A stretch of DNA of 64,000 nucleotides from contig NZ_CP108488.1 in the NCBI RefSeq assembly GCF_035987325.1, positions 6,758,001 to 6,822,000 on the forward strand. The letters run 5' to 3'. The notes below the pieces were generated by a model. It was given only the letters and a program-made list of their open reading frames with translations. It was not told the DNA's origin and made no database searches. This DNA is from Streptomyces sp. NBC_01244 (GTDB taxonomy: Bacteria; Actinomycetota; Actinomycetes; Streptomycetales; Streptomycetaceae). Position numbers and translations under genes: made by a program. This document shows, in pieces, positions 31,861-38,501 of this stretch; within the stretch, counting starts at the first letter, position 1; each line of letters opens with the position of its first letter.

Positions 31861-31965
31861 CTCACGCCGGGCTCAGCCCTCGGTCGGGCTCAGCCCTCAC
31901 GCCGGGCTCAGCCCTCGGTCGGGCTCAGCCCTCACGCCGGGCTCCGCCCTCGGCCGGGGTCAGCC
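31861..31965. repeat. 35-bp tandem repeat, three copies
   Basis: Units at 31861-31895 and 31896-31930 are identical; the third (31931-31965) differs at a few positions. Each unit combines CTCACGCCGGG with CTCAGCCCTCGGTC. Degenerate GGCTCCGCCC repeats continue to about 32108. Confidence 0.9.
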
Positions 31966-32111
31966 CTCCGCGCGGCTCCGCTCCCGGGCTCCGCCCCCGG
32001 CCGGGTCCCGCACGCCCAGCTCCGCCCCGGCTGGGCTCCGCCCTCCAAAGGCTCCGCCCCAGGCCGGCCCCTGCGCCCCCGGCTCCGCCCCGGCAAAGGC
32101 TCCGCCCCGGT

Positions 32112-32825
32112 TCAGTCGATGCGTCGTGCCGGACCCAGCAGGCCCGTCTCCCCGTCCGTCGGCTGCGTCATCACGAACTGCCGGTCCTGCCCGGTGCACC
32201 ACAGGGTGACCCCGTCGCCCAGCGTCGGCAGGGACTCCGCCGCCGCGGGCAGTCGTAGCAGGCGGCCGAGTTGCTCCGCCTCGTCCGGGGAGACCCGCTG
32301 GATGCCGACCAGGGAGGCCTTGCGCACCAGTCGGGGGGCCGTCGGGCTCAGGTACGGGAGCAGGGTCAGGACCGACTGCCAGGGTCCCGCCGCCACCCGG
32401 CCCCGCGGCGGCCGCATGCCGCAGTCGCGGATCACCAGGACGGGACTGCCCGCCGACGCGCCCTGCGGCGGCACCCGGCCCACGTCGTGCAGGGTCACGC
32501 ACGGCTGGCCGCCGCCCGCGGCCTGCGCCAGGCCGGACCACACCTGGGCGCGCCCGGTCTCGACCGTGACCCGCGCGCCCGTGCCGGCCGCCCGCAGGGC
32601 CAGGACCTGCGCCGTCCACAGGCCGCCGATCAGCGTGACCTCGTACGGTGTCGGCCGGTTGACGCCGAGGACCGCCGGGCGGCCCGCCGGGTCCACACCG
32701 ATGACGACCCCGTCGTCCCCGACCGGCAGCGCGAGCGCGTCCAGCTCCGCCGCCCGGACGGCGTGCCGCCCCCGGCGCGGGCCGACCAGCCCGAACCCGC
32801 CGCGCACCAGGCGCGAGCCCCTCAC
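32112..32825 (-). CDS. Unknown ESX-locus protein coupled to eccE
   Basis: The 237-residue product starts at GTG 32825, overlapping the eccE stop as GTGA. It has no signal peptide or clear membrane helix. Visible stretches include LALPVGDDGVVIGVDP, a segment with TPYEVTLIGGLWTAQ and a C-terminal LWCTGQDRQFVMTQPTD. The beta-rich pattern and the coupling suggest a cytoplasmic partner of EccE in the type VII machine. I know no named homologue. Its position as the last gene of the eccE transcript and its typical codon use support it as a real gene. Confidence 0.78.
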   Translation of the reverse strand: MRGSRLVRGGFGLVGPRRGRHAVRAAELDALALPVGDDGVVIGVDPAGRPAVLGVNRPTPYEVTLIGGLWTAQVLALRAAGTGARVTVETGRAQVWSGLAQAAGGGQPCVTLHDVGRVPPQGASAGSPVLVIRDCGMRPPRGRVAAGPWQSVLTLLPYLSPTAPRLVRKASLVGIQRVSPDEAEQLGRLLRLPAAAESLPTLGDGVTLWCTGQDRQFVMTQPTDGETGLLGPARRID

Positions 32826-34132
32826 CGCGCTCCTCCCAGCGGCAGCGACGCCAGCAGCCCCGGCACCTGTTCCCGGTCCAGCCGTACCAGCCCGGCCTTG
32901 ATGCCCCGAGCCGTCTGTTCCAGTCCGCGCCGTGCGGTGACCAGTTCCTCGTCGCTGCGCCCGGTGACCCGTACGTGCCCGGTCAGCGTCACCTCGTGGC
33001 GCGCGGCCGGGGCCATCGTCAGGCTGAAGTTCGTCGCCAGCGCCGGCAGCGAGGTCAACAGCGCGACGAACTGCGGCAGTCCGGCCCCGCTGCCGCCCAA
33101 CGGGGGCCAGCGGCCGATCCAGTACGTGGTGTGCCGCCGGTCGTCGCAGCGCCAGGTCCGCGAGGTCTCCTCGGTACGCCGTCCCGTGGCTGCCGACCGC
33201 CCCGCCTGGGTGATCGCCATCGGGTTCGCGCACGAGGAGGTGGCCAGCGCGCCCGTCAGCTCCTGCTCCGTGAGCACCGTCGCGCGGAACCCGGCCCCCG
33301 CGAGCCTGCTCGCCAACTGGTCCGCGACCCGCACCAGACACCGCTGCGCCCCCGCCAGCCCGCCCCCGCGTGCGGTGACCGCGTCGGGGCACAGCTCCGG
33401 ATCCAGCTTGAGCGCGATCCAGGTGAGGCGTACGGCCGGGCTTCCGGTCAGGGCCTGGAGCGGGGCGTAGTTGAGTGCGGCCATCGACCGGGCCGGCAGG
33501 TGCGGCGCCGGCGCCGGCCGGGTGTGCTGTACGAGCTGCGCCGACTCCAGCCGGATGCCGTCCACTTCGAGGACGTCCCGTACGAGGGACAGCGGAAGCG
33601 GCCGCGCCGCCCGGTCGGGCCGCAGCGCGGTGGCATCCGTGTCGACCTGGACCACCGCGGTCAGGAAGGTGCCGTCGCCGATCATCCCGACGGGTCGCCG
33701 GTTCCGGTCCCGGCCACGGTCCCGCTCCCGGCCACGGTCCGGCTCGCCGAAGGTGAGCGTCCGCAGCGCCGGAGCGGCCTCGACGAGCGGTGCGAGCCCC
33801 GGCTCCGTGCCGGCCGGCACCGCCGTGGCCGCGGCCCGGCGACGGCGTGCGCGCAGGGCCAGCGCGCCGCCGATCCACTCGGGCAGCGAACGCCGGTGTC
33901 TGCGTACGACGGCGAGCAGGGCGAGGACCAGGGCGAGCACGCCGGCCGGCGCCAGCAGCAGTGGCTCCACCACCCGGGCCGTCAACAGCGCGGCCGCGGC
34001 GATCTGGAGGAGTACGAGTTGTTGCAATCGAAACGGACCGAAACGTCCGGGCCCGGACTTCGGCTGCGGCGTCACTCCGGCGCGCTCGGGTCCGGGCGCC
34101 CCGGTCCGCGGCCTCGCGGCGGTGGCCGTCAC
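32822..34132 (-). CDS. eccE: Type VII secretion protein EccE
   Basis: EccE is a peripheral subunit of the ESX inner-membrane complex. The 436-residue protein has a basic N-terminus, two adjacent membrane segments at about 37-80 (LVLLQIAAAALLTARVV; LLLAPAGVLALVLALLAVV) and a large soluble domain with DGTFLTAVVQVD and SLTMAPAARHEVTLTGHVRV. GTG 34132 has GGTGAGGTG upstream. It is transcribed divergently from eccB across 221 bases. Size, topology and neighbours fit EccE; sequence conservation in this family is low, so the name rests partly on context. Confidence 0.85.
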   Translation of the reverse strand: MTATAARPRTGAPGPERAGVTPQPKSGPGRFGPFRLQQLVLLQIAAAALLTARVVEPLLLAPAGVLALVLALLAVVRRHRRSLPEWIGGALALRARRRRAAATAVPAGTEPGLAPLVEAAPALRTLTFGEPDRGRERDRGRDRNRRPVGMIGDGTFLTAVVQVDTDATALRPDRAARPLPLSLVRDVLEVDGIRLESAQLVQHTRPAPAPHLPARSMAALNYAPLQALTGSPAVRLTWIALKLDPELCPDAVTARGGGLAGAQRCLVRVADQLASRLAGAGFRATVLTEQELTGALATSSCANPMAITQAGRSAATGRRTEETSRTWRCDDRRHTTYWIGRWPPLGGSGAGLPQFVALLTSLPALATNFSLTMAPAARHEVTLTGHVRVTGRSDEELVTARRGLEQTARGIKAGLVRLDREQVPGLLASLPLGGAR

Positions 34133-34353
34133 TCGCGCACCTCACCTTTCCGGGGTTCGTGCCCCTGGCCCCCGGGATCTCCTGATCCGCGCCAACACCC
34201 CTGTCGGATCCGGCCTGGAGGGCCTTGAGGGGCTGCCTCACCCTACCCGTGCCGCACCCACCCTCCGCCAAGCGGCATAGTAGGTTCCGGTCGGACGAAA
34301 GAGGCCCGGGGACCGTACCCACCGACCGGGCCGTGCGGGAGAATCAGGCGGTC

Positions 34354-35964
34354 ATGGCCTCACGACGTGACGAGCTCAACGCGTACACCTTTGCGAAGCG
34401 ACGCACGGTGGCCGCGTTCCTTCAGCCCTCCGCGAGCGGCTCCGAGGAGGGCGCTCCGCGACCGCTGCGCGCCGTTCTTCCCGGTGTGATCACCGCGGCG
34501 CTCGTCCTCGTGGGCTTCGGCGCCTGGGGGATGCTCAAGCCGACGGCCCCCAGGGGGTGGGACACCCCCGGCGACCACGTCATCGTCGGCAAGGAGTCGA
34601 CGACCCGCTACGTCGTCCTGACCACCGAGGCCGGCGGCCAGGACCGGACCCGGCTGCACCCGGTGCTGAACCTCGCCTCCGCACGGCTGTTGCTCGACCC
34701 GTCCAAGGGCAAGGTGGTCCAGGTCGCGGACAAGGTGCTGGACGCGGGCAAGCTCCCGCGCGGTCCCGTCATCGGCATCCCGTACGCCCCCGACCGGCTG
34801 CCCGCCCCGGCGGACGCGGGGACCGCCAAGCGCTGGGCGGTGTGCCAGCAGCCCGGCGGCAACGGCAAGGGCGTGCAGACGGCCGCCTTCGTCCTGGCCG
34901 ACCGCGAGGCGAAGCTGATGGACGACGGGCGCCGACTCTCCGACTCCCAGGCCCTGTACGTGCGGAGCACCGGCCCGGACAAGGCCCGCTACCTCGTCGA
35001 CGCGGCGGGCTCGAAGTACAGGTTCCCCGAGGGCACCGCGGACGCGCGCACGATGACCCGCGCCCTCGTCGGCGGCGGCGCCGTCCCGCAGCCGGTCACC
35101 GAGGAGTGGCTGGCCACCCTCGGGTCCGGCGACGACCTGGCCTTCCCCGAGCTGCCGGGCGCCAAGGCCGGGACGGCCGCGGGGGTCGAGGGGCTGTCCG
35201 GCACGGACGACAGGGTCGGCATGGTCCTGAAGGCCGTGACCGGTTCGGGCGTGCAGCACTACCTGGTTCTGCCCGGCGAGGTCGTCCCCGTCTCCGACTT
35301 CGTCGCCTGGCTGATGATCTCCTCGCCCGCGACCGACCGGCTCGACATGTACGGCAAGGCCCACGAGGTGGACCTCCAGTCCGTCAACCCGGACCGCACC
35401 TTCTTCAAAGGCGGCGCGAAGAAATGGCCGCAGAGGAAGGCCGACCGGGTCAACGAGGTCGACGCAGGCGCCTCCGCCTCCGCCTCCGCCTCCGCCTCCG
35501 CCGCGGACGGGGGCCGCGACACCGTCTGCAGCGTGCTGCGCTCCGTCGACGCCCAGGGCGGCCAGACCCTGAGCACCTGGGCCGGCACCGGATTCCCAGC
35601 GGACATCACCGCCGGCGGCACGGGCGCCTACGTCACCCCGGGCACGGGCCTGCTCTACACCCAGGCGCAGGGCCGCCAGACCACCGCGGGCGGCACGCTC
35701 TTCCTGGTCACCGACACCGGCCTGCGGTACGCCGTCCAGGCCAACGGCGACAGCGACGCGGCCCGGCCCTCACCCGGACCGAGCGCGAACACCGGCCGGA
35801 GCGGGCCGGCCACCGCCGACGGCCGCCCCGCGCCGAGCCAGGCCCAGGACAGGCTCGGATACGCGGAGGTGGTCCCGGTGACGGTGCCGATCGCGTGGTC
35901 GGAGTTCCTCTCCAAGGGGCCCCGCCTCGACAGCAACTCCGCCCGCCAGCCCCAGGGTTCGTGA
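34354..35964 (+). CDS. eccB: Type VII secretion protein EccB
   Basis: EccB is a core subunit of the ESX membrane complex, with one N-terminal membrane helix and a large extracytoplasmic domain. The 536-residue protein begins with the typical MASRRDELNAYTFAKRR. It has a single membrane segment at about 40-60, a repeat-type extracellular domain with RWAVCQQP and later DTVCSVLRSV (a probable disulfide pair), and a low-complexity Ala-Ser run at about 372-381. ATG 34354 follows GGGAG at 12 bases. The mycP start overlaps its stop by one base (TGATG). Confidence 0.94.
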   Translation: MASRRDELNAYTFAKRRTVAAFLQPSASGSEEGAPRPLRAVLPGVITAALVLVGFGAWGMLKPTAPRGWDTPGDHVIVGKESTTRYVVLTTEAGGQDRTRLHPVLNLASARLLLDPSKGKVVQVADKVLDAGKLPRGPVIGIPYAPDRLPAPADAGTAKRWAVCQQPGGNGKGVQTAAFVLADREAKLMDDGRRLSDSQALYVRSTGPDKARYLVDAAGSKYRFPEGTADARTMTRALVGGGAVPQPVTEEWLATLGSGDDLAFPELPGAKAGTAAGVEGLSGTDDRVGMVLKAVTGSGVQHYLVLPGEVVPVSDFVAWLMISSPATDRLDMYGKAHEVDLQSVNPDRTFFKGGAKKWPQRKADRVNEVDAGASASASASASAADGGRDTVCSVLRSVDAQGGQTLSTWAGTGFPADITAGGTGAYVTPGTGLLYTQAQGRQTTAGGTLFLVTDTGLRYAVQANGDSDAARPSPGPSANTGRSGPATADGRPAPSQAQDRLGYAEVVPVTVPIAWSEFLSKGPRLDSNSARQPQGS

Positions 35965-37205
35965 TGCGGAGCACGGCGGCCGCGAACACGTCGAAGCCCG
36001 CCCTCGCCGCCCTGCTGGCGGCCGCCGCCCTCACCCTGGGCGCCGCGCCGCAGCCCTCGTACCCCCTGCGGCGCGCGGGCGCCGGCGAGTGCAGCTTCCC
36101 GATGAAGAAGCAGCTGGAGGACCGGCCCTGGTCGCTCCAGCGGCTGCTGCTCGACGAACTGTGGGCGCAGACCAGGGGCCGTTCCCAGGACGGCAAGAGC
36201 GTCCGCGTGGCCGTCATCGACAGCGGCGTCGACCGGGTCAACCCGCAGCTCGGCGGCGCCCTCGACGTCGGGGCCGGCCGCGACTTCCTCGACGCCGGGG
36301 GCGACGGCACCGCGGACACCGTCGGGCACGGCACCAAGGTCGCCGGGCTGATCGCGGCCCGCCCGAAGCCCGGTACCGGCTTCGTCGGGCTCGCCCCCGA
36401 GGCCACGATCATCCCCATCCGGCAGAACGACGGGCGGGGCGGCGGCGACGCCGGGACCCTGAGCGAGGCCATCGCGCACGCGGTGGCCAAGGGGGCCCAG
36501 GTCATCAACATCTCGCAGGACACCGAGGCGGCGATGCCCCGGGACTCCAGGCTCGGGCAGGCCGTCAAGAAGGCCGTGGAGGCCGACGTGGTCGTCATCG
36601 CCTCGGCGGGCAACGACGGCCTGACCGGGGAGAAGCGCCCCACCTACCCGGCGGCCTTCCCCGGCGTCCTGGCCGTGGGCTCCTCGGACCGCAACAACGA
36701 GCGCGCCCCCTTCTCCCAGCCCGGCGCCTTCATCGGGATCGCGGCGCCCGGGGTCGACATGGTCTCCACCGTCCCCGGCTTCGGCCAATGCGTGGACAAC
36801 GGCACCAGCTTCTCCGCCCCCTACGTCGCGGGGGTCGCCGCCCTGCTGCGCGCCAAACACCCCCAGTGGACTGCGCAGGAGGTGATCTGGCAGCTCCAGA
36901 ACACCGCCGAGCGCTCCGTCAACGGCCACGACGACTACGTGGGCTGGGGCGTGGTCGACCCGGTCCGCGCGCTCACCCGGTCCGCCGTGGGCGCCGAGCC
37001 CCCCAAGGCCCCCGTACCGGACCCGGGGCCGCCCCGCGCGGCAGCCCCGGAACCGGCCGTGATGCGCGCGAGCGAGACGGCGCGCGAACGCGACGAGCGG
37101 ATCGGCACGTACGCGCTGGGCATCGGCGGCGTGCTCATCGCCGTGATCGCCGGGACCGCGACGGTGGTCCGGGATGCCAGGAACCGCAGACACCGTCTGC
37201 GGTGA
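35964..37205 (+). CDS. mycP: Mycosin-type subtilisin protease of the ESX system
   Basis: Mycosins are membrane-anchored serine proteases required for assembly and stability of ESX complexes. The 413-residue product has a signal peptide (about 1-28) and a catalytic triad Asp86 (VAVIDSGVD), His122 (GHGTKVAG) and Ser282 (NGTSFSAPYVAG), with oxyanion Asn217 (ASAGNDG). A Pro-rich spacer precedes a C-terminal membrane helix at about 388-405 with a basic tail. The triad is intact. It is translationally coupled to eccB. Confidence 0.96.
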   Translation: MRSTAAANTSKPALAALLAAAALTLGAAPQPSYPLRRAGAGECSFPMKKQLEDRPWSLQRLLLDELWAQTRGRSQDGKSVRVAVIDSGVDRVNPQLGGALDVGAGRDFLDAGGDGTADTVGHGTKVAGLIAARPKPGTGFVGLAPEATIIPIRQNDGRGGGDAGTLSEAIAHAVAKGAQVINISQDTEAAMPRDSRLGQAVKKAVEADVVVIASAGNDGLTGEKRPTYPAAFPGVLAVGSSDRNNERAPFSQPGAFIGIAAPGVDMVSTVPGFGQCVDNGTSFSAPYVAGVAALLRAKHPQWTAQEVIWQLQNTAERSVNGHDDYVGWGVVDPVRALTRSAVGAEPPKAPVPDPGPPRAAAPEPAVMRASETARERDERIGTYALGIGGVLIAVIAGTATVVRDARNRRHRLR

Positions 37206-37231
37206 ACGTTCACGGGTCCACCACCAGACCA

Positions 37232-37293
37232 AGAGATCCAGACCCCCAGAGATCCAGACCCCAGAGATCCAGACCCCCAGAGATCCAGACCCC
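37232..37293. repeat. Tandem AGAGATCCAGACCCC repeat before the WXG100 genes
   Basis: Four units alternate 16 and 15 bases (37232-37247, 37248-37262, 37263-37278, 37279-37293), which gives two exact copies of a 31-base unit. They end seven bases before the GAGGAG ribosome-binding site of the first WXG100 gene. Confidence 0.92.
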
Positions 37294-37312
37294 AAGAGAT
37301 GAGGAGCTTCGG

Positions 37313-37654
37313 ATGACCGGCAATTTCGGACTCGCCGACGACCCGGTGAAGCAGGCGCTGAACAAGATCTCGGAGACCGCCGACAGCGTCACCCGGCAGT
37401 CCCGGGAGCTGGCGGACATCCTCGCCACCGTCGGCGCGGGCTGGACCGGCGTGGGTGCGTCGGGGTTCGCCTCCGCGCAAACGGTCGTCAACGAGGACCA
37501 CGACGAGATCCGACGGCTGCTCGGCGTCCTGCACCACGCGGTCGGCCAGACCAAGAACCTGAGCAACGCACAGGACGACGACGTGGTCTCGGCGTTCCAG
37601 ACGGTCAAGGCCGGCAGCGGCGGGGGCAACACCTCGGCCCTGAACGGGATCTGA
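37313..37654 (+). CDS. WXG100 protein (EsxA/EsxB family), first of the pair
   Basis: The 113-residue, signal-less protein forms the helical hairpin of the WXG100 family, with the turn motif WTG at residues 44-46. WXG100 proteins are secreted as antiparallel dimers by the ESX machine. Helix 1 contains QALNKISETADSVTRQS and helix 2 ends about residue 100, followed by a Gly/Ser tail. I see no C-terminal YxxxD/E signal in this partner. ATG 37313 follows GAGGAG. It lies 46 bases before the second WXG100 gene. Confidence 0.93.
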   Translation: MTGNFGLADDPVKQALNKISETADSVTRQSRELADILATVGAGWTGVGASGFASAQTVVNEDHDEIRRLLGVLHHAVGQTKNLSNAQDDDVVSAFQTVKAGSGGGNTSALNGI

Positions 37655-37700
37655 CCCGCTTTCCCACCCACCTGCCCAGCCCCGTGCGAAGGAGAAGAGC

Positions 37701-38009
37701 ATGACCGCGAACGACGGGCACACCAAGGTCCGGTACGAAAGCCTCCAGGGGATGGCGGACCGCATCCGCATCGTCTCGGACAACATCAAGAAGGACCTCG
37801 ACGAGATGGGCGCGGCCCTGACGGTCGTCACCGACACCTGGGACGGCGAGGCGCACGCCCAATACGTCGAGCTGCAGCGCAAGTACAACGGCAAGGCCGA
37901 CCACATGCGCGCTCAGCTGCGCCTCGTCGCGGACCTCATCGAGCGCGGCAAGAACGACTACCGCGCCACCGACGTGAAGGCCTCGCGCCTGTTCACCGAG
38001 GCCTACTAG
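37701..38009 (+). CDS. WXG100 protein, second of the pair, with YxxxD export signal
   Basis: The 102-residue protein has the WXG motif as WDG at residues 47-49 and a C-terminal YRATD at 87-91, matching the YxxxD/E signal recognised by EccC. It is therefore the likely signal-bearing partner of the heterodimer with the protein encoded just upstream. GAAGGAG precedes ATG 37701. It ends the rightward eccB-mycP-WXG100 series; three CCGTAGA copies and a bidirectional hairpin follow. Confidence 0.94.
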   Translation: MTANDGHTKVRYESLQGMADRIRIVSDNIKKDLDEMGAALTVVTDTWDGEAHAQYVELQRKYNGKADHMRAQLRLVADLIERGKNDYRATDVKASRLFTEAY

Positions 38010-38072
38010 GCCCGCGGCAGCGCGAAGCCCCCGTAGACCGTAGACCGTAGACGGGGAAGCACCGCCGAAGAC

Positions 38073-38111
38073 GACGAAGGGGCGCTCCCGCACCGGGCGC
38101 GCCCCTTCGTC
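38073..38111. terminator. Bidirectional terminator between the WXG100 and DUF397 genes
   Basis: A perfect 13-bp stem (38073-38085 with 38099-38111) has a 13-base loop and lies between convergent genes. Three CCGTAGA units lie upstream at about 38032-38053. Confidence 0.8.
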
Positions 38112-38134
38112 CGTCCGCGGGGGCCGTACGGGTT

Positions 38135-38380
38135 CTAGCGCGGACCCCGGTCGAGATCGAACTCCCCGTCCCTGGCGCCGAGTACGAACGCCTCCCACTC
38201 GGCCGCGGTGTAGCGCAGCACCGTGTCCCGGTCCAGCGAGGACCGCATCGCCACCGCCCCCTCGGGCAGCCGGGCGATCTCGACCCGCTCCTCGTCGGGA
38301 GAGGTGCCGGGCGGGCCCTCCCACTCGACGGCGCTGATGTCGAGCCCGTACAGCTCGTCCTTCTCCTGCTGAGTGCCCAT
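38135..38380 (-). CDS. DUF397 protein
   Basis: The 81-residue protein has the DUF397 pattern: a Trp-containing N-terminal part (ISAVEWEGPP), then VEIARLPEGAVAMRSS, and LRYTAAEWEAFVLGARDGEFD at the C-terminus (the EW..F..GA..GEFD core). In streptomycetes DUF397 genes usually lie beside an XRE-type regulator and influence development or act as regulator partners. No XRE gene is present here. It sits between the WXG100 pair and eccC, on the eccC strand, 122 bases upstream of the eccC 3' end, so it is a separate small gene. Confidence 0.88.
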   Translation of the reverse strand: MGTQQEKDELYGLDISAVEWEGPPGTSPDEERVEIARLPEGAVAMRSSLDRDTVLRYTAAEWEAFVLGARDGEFDLDRGPR

Positions 38381-38501
38381 GCGAGGCCTCTCCTTCGGTG
38401 GTGCGATCCCTGCCGATTATCGACGGTGGCCGGCCGCGCGCGGGAGGCTTTCCGGAACCCTCGCAGACCCCCGGCCTCCGCACTCCGGCCGGCGCCCCGC
38501 C

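Larger units (their letters stand above)
30521..32111. other. 1.6-kb gene-free, repeat-rich stretch inside the ESX locus
   Basis: Open frames exist on both strands, but none has a Shine-Dalgarno, a recognisable domain or the usual codon pattern. Their products are arbitrary Pro/Arg/Ser/Gly strings. The stretch holds one arm of the REP-like element (31034-31116), many GGTTC/CCGGTTCC-type short repeats at 30930-31680, and a 35-base tandem repeat (31861-31965). It separates the leftward EspI-like gene from the leftward eccE pair, so it should include the promoter of the EspI-like gene and the 3' region of the eccE pair. Confidence 0.7.

Noticed and set aside
31861..31965. Possible CRISPR array
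   Set aside because: The 35-base units are directly adjacent without spacers, there are only three copies, and no cas gene is in the window.
37232..37293. Possible attachment site or CRISPR-like repeat
   Set aside because: Units are contiguous, 15-16 bases, with no integrase nearby. It is a simple tandem repeat.
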